Assembly (NCBI GenBank): GCA_964453435.1
Contig: CAYVQZ010000015.1
Span: 12,382 to 76,381 of the forward strand
Length of the DNA: 64,000 nucleotides
Direction: 5' to 3'
Source: CAYVQZ01 sp964453435
Lineage (GTDB): Bacteria > Abyssobacteria > SURF-5
Shown: piece by piece, positions 7,841 to 17,500 of the stretch
Layout: each line of letters starts with the position of its first letter
Numbering within the stretch: the first letter of the stretch is position 1
Program-made: the position numbers and the translations under genes
The notes under the pieces: model-generated
What the model was told of the DNA's origin: nothing
The model's database searches: none
Seen by the model: the letters and a program-made list of their open reading frames with translations, nothing else

Positions 7841-9004
7841 GTGTCGTCTTCACTGCCAAACACTTCTCTTGTCATACGAGCTCTTTGCAGGTCTGCAACG
7901 GGTCGAGCGCCGCAGGGTGTCTCGTTGCGCCAACATCTCGACGCCACATATAAGTGGCTCTGTGCCGCCCACGACGCAACATCTGACGGCGGGGTGGCCG
8001 GATGGTATAACCTTGTCAAGGGATGGTCGACGTCGTATCCGGAGACCACCGGATATATTATTCCCTCATTCCTCGCATATGCCTCGGCGCTGAAAAATGC
8101 GGAAGCGAAGGAACGCGCGCTCCAAATGGCCGATTGGGAAACGCGCGTGCAACTGCCCACCGGCGCCCTAACAAGCGGAGTGCTGGGAAGCGGAGCGAGT
8201 CCGTCGGTCTTCAACACGGGCCAGGCGCTGTTTGGATGGACAGCGGCCTTTCAAACTGCCGGCAAAGAGAACTATCGTCAGGCAGTTGTGCGGTCAGCGC
8301 AATGGCTTGTCGAACAACAGGACGAAGACGGCGCATGGCGGCGGAATCTGTCATCGTTAACGACGACCAAAGTCCAAACCTACAATACGCGCAGCGCCTG
8401 GGGACTTGCCGTTGCGGGAACTGTCTTCGGCGAACCTCGCTGGGTCGAGGCGGCGCGCAAGAACTGCAATTGGGCTCTGGGCGAGCAGATGCGGAGCGGC
8501 TGGTTCTCCCACAACACCTTTTACGAGAAGGAAGCGCCGTTACTTCACACAATCGGATACGTGCTGGAGGGTTTCCTCGGCGTCGGAATCATCCTTGGCG
8601 AGGAACGGTATATCGATGCCGCACGGTCGGGCATCGACCCGCTGGTCACCGTATATCGGGGCCAAGGCGCACTCATGGGAAGATACGACCAATCTTGGCG
8701 CAACACAGTGTCATGGAGATGCCCGACCGGTGAAGCCCAGGTCGCTCTCGTTCTGCTGCGATTGTGCAAACAGGCGGGCAATGGTCACGAGTATCATGAG
8801 ACAGCTATGGGGCTGATTGAAGATGTCGCAAGAATCCAGGACATTGAAAGCCCGTTCAGAGAAAGTAACGGGGCAATTGCAGGCTCGCAGCCCATTTGGA
8901 GGGGGTATTGTCCGTTGACTTTTATCAATTGGGGCGCGAAGTTCTACCTCGACGCTTTGCTGCTGGCGCTTCTTGACAAAGATGTTCAGGACGTAGCTCC
9001 GTAG
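7841..9004 (+). CDS. (alpha/alpha)-barrel glycosidase/cyclase-like protein of polysaccharide clusters
   Basis: A 387-residue soluble protein rich in evenly spaced helices with repeated W, G and H/N patterns (LDATYKWLCAAHDATSDGGV, GQALFGWTAAF, WLVEQQDEDGAWRR, HTIGYVLEGFLGVG). This is the look of an (alpha/alpha)6/7 toroid, as in six-hairpin glycosidases, epimerases or terpene-cyclase-like proteins. Homologous-looking proteins occur in surface-polysaccharide clusters and are often mislabelled as other enzymes. The only in-frame start after the last upstream stop is GTG at 7841, with no strong ribosome site. It lies 15 bp before the AAC(3)-like gene, and cassette context suggests glycan modification. 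The exact reaction is unknown. Confidence 0.65.
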   Translation: MSSSLPNTSLVIRALCRSATGRAPQGVSLRQHLDATYKWLCAAHDATSDGGVAGWYNLVKGWSTSYPETTGYIIPSFLAYASALKNAEAKERALQMADWETRVQLPTGALTSGVLGSGASPSVFNTGQALFGWTAAFQTAGKENYRQAVVRSAQWLVEQQDEDGAWRRNLSSLTTTKVQTYNTRSAWGLAVAGTVFGEPRWVEAARKNCNWALGEQMRSGWFSHNTFYEKEAPLLHTIGYVLEGFLGVGIILGEERYIDAARSGIDPLVTVYRGQGALMGRYDQSWRNTVSWRCPTGEAQVALVLLRLCKQAGNGHEYHETAMGLIEDVARIQDIESPFRESNGAIAGSQPIWRGYCPLTFINWGAKFYLDALLLALLDKDVQDVAP

Positions 9005-9019
9005 CCGGGACATGTTCCT

Positions 9020-9889
9020 ATGAACCAACTCGCGCACATGATACCCGCACAGCTTCGGCCGTATGCGGAATCGACGTACCGCCGCATACGGCGGCTGTCA
9101 AACCGCCTCGACCGGCTGGTGGACAAGCGAACTATTCCGGAGCCGCGATTCGTGGAACTCCTGCAAGTGCTCGGTATCACCTCAGGCGCAACGGTCATGC
9201 TGCATAGCTCCATGGACCAAATCACGCGGCGCGTTCCCACACTAAATCCACTCCGCCTGATTCAGATGTTGCAGCAGTCATTGGGCGCGGACGGAACCTT
9301 GCTGATGCCCACCTTCCCATTCACGGGCCGACAGCTTGCATACGTCGAAACTCATGAGACCTTCGACGTGAGAAAAACGCCGTCCCAAGTCGGACTACTC
9401 ACAGAAGTGTTCCGGAGAATGCCCGGTGTTCGCAGGAGCTTGCATCCGACGCATCCGGTGGCCGCGTGGGGAAAGCTTTCGGAGGAAATGCTTTCCGAAC
9501 ATCACCTGGGAACAACCTTTGGCAAGAGTTCCCCGATTTTCAAGCTTCGAAATCACGATGGGCTTGTCGTAAGCCTGGGGGCGCCCTTTCAAGACAGCTT
9601 CACCATTCTGCACGTTCCGGAGGAACTCCATCCAAAAACAAGAGAGTTCGCATATGAGGAAAATGCTCGCTCGATGAAGGTTATAGACGGAAAGAAAACG
9701 GTTCGATATGAGTTTCGCACCCTGAAGGCAGACCTTCGCAGGAACTTTGGCAGGGTCGAAAGAGCCCTTCTCAGGGATGGCGTCCTCGTGCGGGTTAACG
9801 AGAAGGGTTTGAGATGCCTCTCGGCTCGGGCCGCAAAATTCATAGACAAGTCGATGGAACTGATTACGGAAGGCCGATACCTCTTCTGA
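9020..9889 (+). CDS. AAC(3)-fold N-acyltransferase
   Basis: A 289-residue member of the Antibiotic_NAT / AAC(3) superfamily. The family hallmarks are visible: VMLHSSMDQI near the N terminus, GTLLMPTFPFTG, and the catalytic-region motif LHPTHPVAAWG. Despite the family name, the context argues against drug resistance: it is embedded between an alpha/alpha barrel protein and an FkbH-ACP pair, and such homologues in glycan clusters acylate amino sugars. A plausible job is transfer of an acyl group, perhaps from the ACP encoded downstream, to an amino sugar; that is inference. It is six bases upstream of the FkbH gene. Confidence 0.8.
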   Translation: MNQLAHMIPAQLRPYAESTYRRIRRLSNRLDRLVDKRTIPEPRFVELLQVLGITSGATVMLHSSMDQITRRVPTLNPLRLIQMLQQSLGADGTLLMPTFPFTGRQLAYVETHETFDVRKTPSQVGLLTEVFRRMPGVRRSLHPTHPVAAWGKLSEEMLSEHHLGTTFGKSSPIFKLRNHDGLVVSLGAPFQDSFTILHVPEELHPKTREFAYEENARSMKVIDGKKTVRYEFRTLKADLRRNFGRVERALLRDGVLVRVNEKGLRCLSARAAKFIDKSMELITEGRYLF

Positions 9890-9895
9890 AACAAT

Positions 9896-11788
9896 ATGGA
9901 AACAGAAAACCTGAAAAAACAAATTGAAAAAAAGATCGCCGATCCTGCAAGCTTCCCGAAGGCCTATCGCGACTTCAAGGAATACCTGAGGAAGCATCGA
10001 GCCGTTCAAGAATTTCACTTTGGACACAAGGTCCTCGGCAGCTTCGAAAGCGACCCGAAACGTGACCCGTTTGTGAAAACCGTCAAGCTGGCAGTGCTCG
10101 CGTCCCATACCGTTGATTTCCTGTATCCGCTGCTCAAAACCGACCTGATGCTCGAAGATATCCGATGCGACCTTTACAAACCGAAGTATAATCAATTTCG
10201 ACAAGAAATCTTCGACCACGCCAGCGGTTTGTTCGCCTTTCAACCAGACATCACAGTCGTTGCCTTGGAACTCGAAGACGTGTTTCCGAACCATATCAGC
10301 GAATTTCCGGCAATGCCCGAGGAGAAACGGGAGGATTTCTTTCGCCAGGCGCTCTCCCTGTATGAATCAATAGTCGCCTCGTATCATGCCAATGCGCGCC
10401 GTTCAATCCTTCTCGTGCAAGGCCTCGTCGCGCCGTTTCAAAGCTTCCGGACACTGGAAAGAAAGGACGACGATCTGCTCGGGTTCGTCGAGAGATTAAA
10501 TCAGGAAGTCTCTTCCCTCTGCAAAAGACATTCGAATACGCGCCTTTTGGACTATTCTTCGCTGGTATCTCGGTACGGGAGTGAGCAATGGACCGACCCC
10601 CGCCTCTATTACACCGCTCGGATACCGATAGCGCCGTCACACTGGCTCCACATGAGCGACGCCTACGTTCGCTATATCAAGGCGGTTCTCGGCCTTGACC
10701 TGAAATGCATCGTGCTGGACCTCGACAACACTTTGTGGGGCGGTGTGCTCGGCGAGGAGGGTATCGAGGGGATACAACTCGGAGAAACATTTCCCGGTTC
10801 GGTGTTCCGGAAATTCCAGGAATATCTTCTGAGTCTTCACGCAAATGGATATATCCTCGCCGTTAACAGTAAAAACAACCTTGAAGACGTGCTTGCCGTC
10901 TTGAATTCCCACAAATGGATGATTCTCCGCGAGAGCCACTTCGCCGCAATCAAAGCCAACTGGAATGGTAAACCCGAAAACATATCGGAGATATCGGCTG
11001 AAATCAATATCCTGCCCGAGCATATGCTCTTCGTAGACGACGACCCCGTGGAAATCGAGAAGGTGAGGCTTTCGTACCCTGCCCTCACGTGCATGCAGGT
11101 CGAGTCTCCCCCACTGAATTTCGCCGGTCAGTTCCAACAATTGCGATGTTTCGGAAAACTTGGGCTGACGGACGAGGACAAGCAAAGGGGCGGCCAATAC
11201 AGCCACGAAAGAAAACGCAGAGAACTCAGGGAAAGTATCGGCTCCATCGACGATTTTCTTTCGAGCCTCTCCCAGAGAATGACCGTCTACAGGAACGAAC
11301 GAAAGCACGTCAAAAGGATCGCCCAGTTGACACAGAAAACAAACCAGTTCAACATGACGACGCTCAGGTTGACCGAAGCCGAAGTGGAAGCGATGCTCGA
11401 CGACCCCCGCTATCTGTTGATTACCGCCGAGTTGTCCGATAAATTCGGCGATAGTGGAATTATTGCCTATGTCCAAATCCGAACATCAGACCGCTCGTGG
11501 CGCATCGAAAACTTCCTCATGAGTTGCCGCGTGCTCGGGAGAACAGTCGAGGAGAGCCTGCTACACTACATCGTGCAGTTGGCAGGAAAACTGAATATCG
11601 ACAAGGTTTGGGCGGATTTCAGAACAACGAAAAAGAACAGCCCTTTCTCCGAGTTTTATCTCAATAACGGTTTCGTCGAGACCGGTCGAGCACCGAATGA
11701 GCCCGCGGACAAAAAGCAATTCGTCTGCACCCCGGCAAACCGTGAACCCAGGAAGTCGTTCGTAGAGATTGTCGACAATGCGGAATGA
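9896..11788 (+). CDS. FkbH-like HAD-IIIC protein with N- and C-terminal extra domains
   Basis: A 630-residue protein. Its core from about residue 270 is the FkbH/HAD-IIIC phosphatase domain: LDLDNTLWGGVLGEEG holds the nucleophile DxDNT near residues 277-283, LAVNSKNN follows, and LFVDDDPVEIEKV supplies the acidic motif. The N-terminal 250 residues resemble the SGNH-hydrolase-like region of BF1531-type FkbH proteins. The C-terminal part has the usual QLTQKTNQFNMTT signature and a GNAT-like tail ending FSEFYLNNGF. FkbH enzymes load a glyceryl group from 1,3-bisphosphoglycerate onto an acyl carrier protein. The ACP gene starts inside the end of this one, which supports that role, but the acyl group here could differ. 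Confidence 0.85.
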   Translation: METENLKKQIEKKIADPASFPKAYRDFKEYLRKHRAVQEFHFGHKVLGSFESDPKRDPFVKTVKLAVLASHTVDFLYPLLKTDLMLEDIRCDLYKPKYNQFRQEIFDHASGLFAFQPDITVVALELEDVFPNHISEFPAMPEEKREDFFRQALSLYESIVASYHANARRSILLVQGLVAPFQSFRTLERKDDDLLGFVERLNQEVSSLCKRHSNTRLLDYSSLVSRYGSEQWTDPRLYYTARIPIAPSHWLHMSDAYVRYIKAVLGLDLKCIVLDLDNTLWGGVLGEEGIEGIQLGETFPGSVFRKFQEYLLSLHANGYILAVNSKNNLEDVLAVLNSHKWMILRESHFAAIKANWNGKPENISEISAEINILPEHMLFVDDDPVEIEKVRLSYPALTCMQVESPPLNFAGQFQQLRCFGKLGLTDEDKQRGGQYSHERKRRELRESIGSIDDFLSSLSQRMTVYRNERKHVKRIAQLTQKTNQFNMTTLRLTEAEVEAMLDDPRYLLITAELSDKFGDSGIIAYVQIRTSDRSWRIENFLMSCRVLGRTVEESLLHYIVQLAGKLNIDKVWADFRTTKKNSPFSEFYLNNGFVETGRAPNEPADKKQFVCTPANREPRKSFVEIVDNAE

Positions 11789-12017
11789 CAGTACGCTCAG
11801 GAGGGTCAGCCGGATAGTCTCGGATATCGTACGCTGCCCCGTCGAGGATATTCACGCAACAGCCGGCCAGGATAGCCTCGAGGCATGGGACTCGCTCGCG
11901 CAGATAAACATCATCGTTGCAATCGAAATCGAGTTCGGAAGAACCTTCTCCGCCGAAGATGTTTTCGCCCTCAACAGCGTTGAAAAAATCGTCGCTGCGC
12001 TCGAAAACGCCGATTGA
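11778..12017 (+). CDS. Acyl carrier protein
   Basis: A 79-residue acyl carrier protein. The phosphopantetheine attachment serine sits in the motif EAWDSLAQINII, and the acidic helix IEIEFGRTFSAEDV after it is typical. The ATG at 11778 overlaps the end of the FkbH gene by 11 bp, so the two are translationally linked; a TTG at 11769 is an alternative. As a dedicated ACP beside FkbH it would carry a glyceryl or related acyl thioester, rather than serve general fatty-acid synthesis. Confidence 0.88.
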   Translation: MRNDSTLRRVSRIVSDIVRCPVEDIHATAGQDSLEAWDSLAQINIIVAIEIEFGRTFSAEDVFALNSVEKIVAALENAD

Positions 12018-12104
12018 CACAGCAACACCTCACGCGAAAGAGCGCGTTGAAAAAATCATGGGACCTATCACGCAATCCGTGAACTCGGGGAAAAAGCTGC
12101 GTCT

Positions 12105-12341
12105 TCATTGCTTCACGCCGTACTTCTCCTCGAGATACCTGCAAATCACCTCGGATTCGTTAATCACGTTGCCGCCGTCGACCAGCACGGGAACCATGGC
12201 TTTTCCGGTCAACCGTTCGACTTCGTTCCACCGCCGCGGATGGAACCCGACCCACACTTTTCGGTGTGCGACCCGAAGTTTTCTCAGTTTCTTCCGAACC
12301 AGGTGACAGTAAGGGCACATCCATAGATGATACAATCGCAT
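12105..12341 (-). CDS. Glutaredoxin / GST N-terminal-domain-like protein
   Basis: A 78-residue thioredoxin-fold protein. It has a CPYC dithiol near residues 9-12, the cis-proline loop MVPVLVDG, and the NESEVICRYLEEKYG helix typical of glutathione S-transferase N-terminal domains. It lacks the GST C-terminal helical domain, so it is a glutaredoxin-like single domain. It follows the PhnP-like gene by 14 bp and is likely the last gene of the smc-ftsY transcription unit. Role: thiol-disulfide exchange, partner unknown. Confidence 0.82.
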   Translation of the reverse strand: MRLYHLWMCPYCHLVRKKLRKLRVAHRKVWVGFHPRRWNEVERLTGKAMVPVLVDGGNVINESEVICRYLEEKYGVKQ

Positions 12342-12355
12342 CAGACCGGCCTCCC

Positions 12356-13123
12356 CTATGAGGGAATTTCCACAACCTGTCCATCGTAGGACAGGCCGAC
12401 ATGCGACGGCAACGAAAAATCAACCGCCGTATGGTCGAACTCATGACTCAGATGTGTCAATAATGCGCGGCGGGGCGCTATCCGTGCGATCATCTCAAGC
12501 GCTCCCTCCAGGTTGAAATGCGTCGGGTGCCACCGATAGCGCAATGCGTCTATGATCAGCAAATCCAGTCCTTCCAGCCGACCCAAAGAGTCCGGCGGGA
12601 CCTCGCTGCAATCGGTAAGATAAGCCGCATCGTTGAAGCGGAACCCTAAAATCTCCGCCGGTCCGTGAAAAAGTCTGACCGGTACGATGCGAATCTCATC
12701 CACCTCGAGTTCCGACGGCATCACGTTCAGGGTCACGTGGGGGATTGCGCCCCACGAATATTCATGGTCAAACGAATAAAAAAACACCCGCCTCAGTCTC
12801 TCAACCGTCGCTTCATTCGCGTAACACGGGATGGACCTCCCGGCGCGCCAGTTGAACACCCGCACATCATCCAAACCATGGATATGATCCGCGTGATAGT
12901 GGGTAAACAGAATCAACTCTACCGAGGCGATGCCGCTCCGCACAGCTTGCAGTCGAAGCTCGGTGGCCGTATCAACAAGGATATTTTTTCCGGAGCCTGT
13001 CTGCACGCAGATCGATGCGCGCGTGCGTTTGTTTCTCGGGTCGGTCGAGGTGCAGACCTCGCATTGGCATCCAATAACGGGAACGCCGAGAGACGTTCCC
13101 GAACCCATAACAATTACTTTCAT
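12356..13123 (-). CDS. Metallo-beta-lactamase-fold hydrolase, PhnP-like
   Basis: A 255-residue MBL-fold enzyme. The zinc-binding signature HYHADHIHGLDD is clear, later ligands appear in LTDCSEV and LLTHLSHEFDH, and the N-terminal GSGTSLGVPVIGC plus CQCEVC matches PhnP-type proteins, which hydrolyse cyclic phosphodiesters such as phosphoribosyl cyclic phosphate. The start at 13123 (MKVIVMGSGTS) is chosen because the family begins at this strand; a longer frame to 13165 adds an unlikely N terminus. No phn genes are nearby, so the true substrate may be another cyclic phosphate. It lies downstream of ftsY on the same strand. Confidence 0.85.
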   Translation of the reverse strand: MKVIVMGSGTSLGVPVIGCQCEVCTSTDPRNKRTRASICVQTGSGKNILVDTATELRLQAVRSGIASVELILFTHYHADHIHGLDDVRVFNWRAGRSIPCYANEATVERLRRVFFYSFDHEYSWGAIPHVTLNVMPSELEVDEIRIVPVRLFHGPAEILGFRFNDAAYLTDCSEVPPDSLGRLEGLDLLIIDALRYRWHPTHFNLEGALEMIARIAPRRALLTHLSHEFDHTAVDFSLPSHVGLSYDGQVVEIPS

Positions 13124-13303
13124 CGTGATTTTCTCGGAAGCGGTTGGGAAAGGGCCCATACACAATATATCATCAGCGGGAATGCGCGGCTATCACTTTA
13201 GTTGGTCGCTGCCGCTCCGCTGCATCCGGTCATTTGGACAATGCCGCAGCCGAGATGAACAACAGGCGAAGAACCCACTGAACGAGCAAGCGAGGGGGGG
13301 ATA

Positions 13304-14239
13304 TCAATCTTCGAACACCGCCCTTACAAAATCGTCGGGATAGAACGGTTTCAGGTCATCAATCGATTCGCCGATCCCGACATATCTCACCGGAATACCG
13401 AACTCCTGCTGGATGGCAATCACGATGCCGCCTTTCGCCGTGCCATCGAGCTTCGTCAAGATAATGCCGGTCACGCCCAGGGCTTCCGTGAACAAGCGCG
13501 CTTGTGAGATCGCGTTTTGACCGGTAGTGGCGTCGAGCACCATGAAGACTTCGTGGGGAGTTGCAGGGTCAAGCTTTCCTAAAACACGCTTGATCTTCTT
13601 CAACTCCTCCATCAGGTTGACTTTCGTGTGAAGCCGGCCGGCAGTGTCAATAATCAAAAAATCGCTTTCCCTCGCTATGGCCGCCGAGAGGGCATCGTAT
13701 GCCACGGCCGCCGGGTCCGACCCCGGCTTGTGTTTCACAATGTTTGCGCCGGCGCGCTCCGCCCATATCTCGAGTTGCTCGATTGCCGCGGCCCGGAACG
13801 TGTCCGAAGCCGCAATCATCACGTTCTTCCTACCCTGACCATGCAAGTGGGCGAGTTTTCCGATTGTCGTAGTCTTGCCCACCCCGTTCACGCCGATCAC
13901 GAGCGTCACATGAGGTCCGACCCGTTGAACAGCCTCGGGCGGGAGCTCGGGCGGATACGTCATCAGCCCAATCAATTCGTCTTCAAGCACTTTGTAAAGC
14001 TGCGCCGAATCCGTCAAGCGCTCCTTGCTCACTCGGTCGCGCATTTTCCCGACCACTTCGGTCGTCGTCCTTACTCCCATATCGGCCTGAATCAGAACAG
14101 CTTCCAACTCCTCGAAAACATCTTCATCAATCTTGCCGCCGCGGAGAACGTTCCGCACGCGGGTCGCAAAGCCCTCCCGAGCTTTTCCCAGTCGGCTCCG
14201 CAGTCTGTTTATCATCCCCACTCTGTTTCGTTCGCTCAT
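13304..14239 (-). CDS. ftsY: Signal recognition particle receptor FtsY
   Basis: SRP-receptor GTPase of about 311 residues that docks SRP-ribosome complexes at the SecYEG translocon. The N domain (LEAVLIQADMGVRTT) is followed by the G domain with GVNGVGKTTTIGKLA (P loop), DTFRAAAIEQL, IDTAGRLHTK and TKLDGTAKGG, ending with VGIGESIDDLKPF. It is a short FtsY without the long acidic A domain of E. coli. The ATG at 14239 has AAAAGGA 11 bp upstream; ATGs at 14260 and 14215 are also possible. It is the second gene after smc, an order seen in many bacteria. Confidence 0.97.
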   Translation of the reverse strand: MSERNRVGMINRLRSRLGKAREGFATRVRNVLRGGKIDEDVFEELEAVLIQADMGVRTTTEVVGKMRDRVSKERLTDSAQLYKVLEDELIGLMTYPPELPPEAVQRVGPHVTLVIGVNGVGKTTTIGKLAHLHGQGRKNVMIAASDTFRAAAIEQLEIWAERAGANIVKHKPGSDPAAVAYDALSAAIARESDFLIIDTAGRLHTKVNLMEELKKIKRVLGKLDPATPHEVFMVLDATTGQNAISQARLFTEALGVTGIILTKLDGTAKGGIVIAIQQEFGIPVRYVGIGESIDDLKPFYPDDFVRAVFED

Positions 14240-14518
14240 CGCCTGCCGAGTCCTTTTCATGTTGCAAATAAAAAGAAAGAAAATCCGTCCGGCGCTTGCG
14301 CCGGCGACAATAGCGCCGTGTTCCCCGACGAATCATCTGCCAGGCTCACGTCGCCCGAATCTGAAGAGGCCGGCAATCAGAATTGCGGAACACATTCATC
14401 ATCCGAAAACCACGCAAACGAGCAGACGGACATTTTGACAAAGGCTGGATTTCCGAAAAAAAGGGCGGGACCACGAAAGACACTGTCCCGCTCTTCGGAA
14501 CCGAACTGCATTATATCA

Positions 14519-17500
14519 TTAAGCCGGGGCTGGCTCAAGGAATTCGAAGGCCGTGGCTTTCCTTAGCTGTACCGACACGATCTGGCTCACACCACGCTCT
14601 TCCATCGTGATCCCGAACAATACGTCCGCCAATTCCATCGTCCGCTTGTTGTGCGTGATGATTATGAATTGGACGTCCTGTGAGAACATCTTCACAAGTC
14701 TCGCAAATCGCAAAATGTTGCTGTCGTCAAGCGCTGCGTCCACCTCGTCAAGAACACAGAAGGGACTCGGCTTAGTGCGGAAGATGGCAAAAAGGAGAGA
14801 GATCGCCGTCAGGGCCTTCTCGCCGCCGGAAAGAATCGATATGTTCTGTGCTTTCTTTCCCGGCGGGTGAACGCTGATCTCGATCCCACTCTCGAGCGGG
14901 TTGTCAGGATCGACAAGATGCACATTGGCTCGGCCGCCACCGAAAAGATGCCGGAATATCTCGTGGAAATGCTCCCGAATCTGATTAAACGTATCGAGAA
15001 ACATTGTCTGAGTTGTTTCATTGATTTTCTTGATTATTCCGAGGAGGGCTTCGCGAGCTTTCCTCAGGTCGTCCTCCTGCTGGATCAAGAAGTTGTAGCG
15101 CTGCTGCAGCTCCTCGAACTCCTCGATGGCAATTAAATTCACGGCGCCCATCGACTCGATCTTAGCACGCAACCGCTGAGCCTCTTCTGAAGCTGTCTCC
15201 GAATCAAAACCGTCGTCAATCGTGAATTCCTGAGCGACTTCTGACAGGGACAGACGATATTCCGATAACGTCTGCTCTTTCAGGAAGGTGATTTTCTGCT
15301 GGGTTTGCGCGAGGTCTATCTCGGCCCGATGATGTTCGTCACCGACCTCCTGTAATAAAGACCGGGTATTCTTGAGATTCCCCTCGATGACCTCTATCTT
15401 TTCCGCAAGCTGGCGCCGTTGGTCCTCGAGTTTCCCGATCTCCAAATCCAGAGCGCGTTTCTGCTCGAATATGCGCTGAATTAATGCCCGGGCATCGTCT
15501 GCCTTGCAAGCAAAATCTCGCCTGGCCTCGGACCCCTCAGCGATCTCCCGCCGTTTCTCGGCAATTCGACGGTCTGCTTCTTGGATCTCACTCTCTAGCC
15601 GGCTGAGTTCATGCCGAAATGACTTGCAGGTGAGTTCCAGAGAAGAAACGCTGACCTTGAAATTCGTGATCTCGGCGGCAAGAACTTCCTTGCGGTTGCG
15701 AAAATCATTCAGCCGCTCAGCTTCGCCACGCAGTTGTTCCTTCGTCTCCGCTTCCACGTTTGCGGCATGCTCGATTTGCAACAAAAGCTCTTGACGCTGC
15801 TTTGTCAGTTCCTGTTGTTCGCTGAGAGCCAGAGACTGTTCCTCGGCAAGGACATCTCGTTCCTGCTCTTCGCGCTTTTTGCCCTCGCCAAGCTGCTGCA
15901 TGTCGCGTTCTGCCTTGGCAAGCTCCACCTCATGAGAGGTGACGGCGCCGTGAAGCTTTTCAAGCAACTCGTTTGAGTGTTCGATATCCTGTCTCAGGCC
16001 CGCTATTCTGGCGCTTTCGGCATCGGCCTCCTCAGTCATCCGCTCGACCGAATTCTTCAGTTCCTCGATCTCGTTCTTCCGCCCCAGGAGACCGCGTCTT
16101 TCACCGGCGTCCCCCGCGCTGATACAGCCGATTGCGGAGACCGCCTCACCTTTGAGCGTTACGAAGTCATACCGGCCCGAGTTCAAACCCGATTCCGGGT
16201 TGGACCGAAGTCCGAACGCCGTATCCAGCGAATCAACGACCAAAGTTTTTCCCAGGAAGGCTTCGGCAATCCCGCGAATTCGGCCGTCACACGATATGAG
16301 GTCCATGGCCTTCCCGATCACACCTTCAACCTGTGAGTCGGGTTCGGAGCTATGTCCATTCGAATTGAATAGCGATAATGGAATAAAAGAGGCTCGGCCC
16401 ACTCCGTTCGTTTGAAGCAGCGAAGCGCACCCACGGGCCGCCACCACGTCCTCCACGACAATATGCTGAAGCCTGTGGTCCAGCGCCGCTCCGACCGCCG
16501 CCTCATATTCTCTCCGGGCATGCACCAGCTCGGCCAGCGTGCCCACCACTCCGGCTGCACACGGTTCGCCTTGCTGCCGTGCACGCATTATAGTCCGGAC
16601 TCCCTCTTCGTATCCCTCGAACTTTTCCCGCAGTTCCTCGAGCGATGAAAGCTTCGACCGCGCGGCGCTCAATGCGTCACGGATTTCCTCGCGAGCTGTG
16701 AGTGCCGATTCGAGGTCTTGCTGTTTGAGAACAATGGTTTCATTTGTTAAAGTTACGTCCGAGCTGAGCGAGGCCAGGGCGGCGCGGAGGGAGTGGATCA
16801 TATTCCTGGTCTCGCTCAGTCGGGTTTCGAACTGGGAAACGCTCTGGTCAACCTGCACTTTCCGCTCCGAAAGCCGTATAATCCGCTTCGCGATTGCTTC
16901 AAGGTTGGCTTCCAATGCGCCAAGTTCGTTTTGCAGATTGACCCTTCTGTTCAGCTTCTCAAGCGCGGCAGAGCGCAGATGCTCGATGCCGCGCTCACAG
17001 TCTTCAAGAACTTCATTCAGACGACCGAGTTGTTCTTCCTTCTCTGCCAATTCGCACTGCGCGGCCGAGGCTTTCTGCGAAGCTTCCCGTTCCTTCGCGC
17101 TCGTTGCGTCATGCTCAACACGCAACTTTTCTTCGCGCAGTTTCAATTCCTCTATCTCGGACAAACCCCGCCTTTCGCGTTCATCGATGGCCGATATTTT
17201 CTCCTGAAACAAAGCAATTTGACTTTCTGCCTTCTCGATTTGCGATTGATAGTCGCGAGATTGATCCTGCGACCGGAAGAGGACCTTCTCCCGTTCGAGC
17301 AATTCCAGGCGAGCCTTCTCCACTTCACTCTCCTCGGTCGCCTGTTTGGCGGTCAGTTCTTCCAGACGGGCTTGCAACTCCCTGGCGCGCCTTGCCAATT
17401 CCGATTGTTCTCCATCAAGTCTTCGATACCTGAGCAGCGCCAGTTGCAATTCGAGACCTCGCAATTCTTCCCGATAGCGGCGATAGCGTTCCGCCGCACT

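Noticed and set aside
9020..9889. Aminoglycoside resistance gene
   Set aside because: The AAC(3) fold is right, but the FkbH/ACP context points to glycan acylation, so I do not call resistance.
13628..14566. A 312-codon plus-strand frame opposite ftsY
   Set aside because: FtsY motifs are unambiguous on the minus strand.
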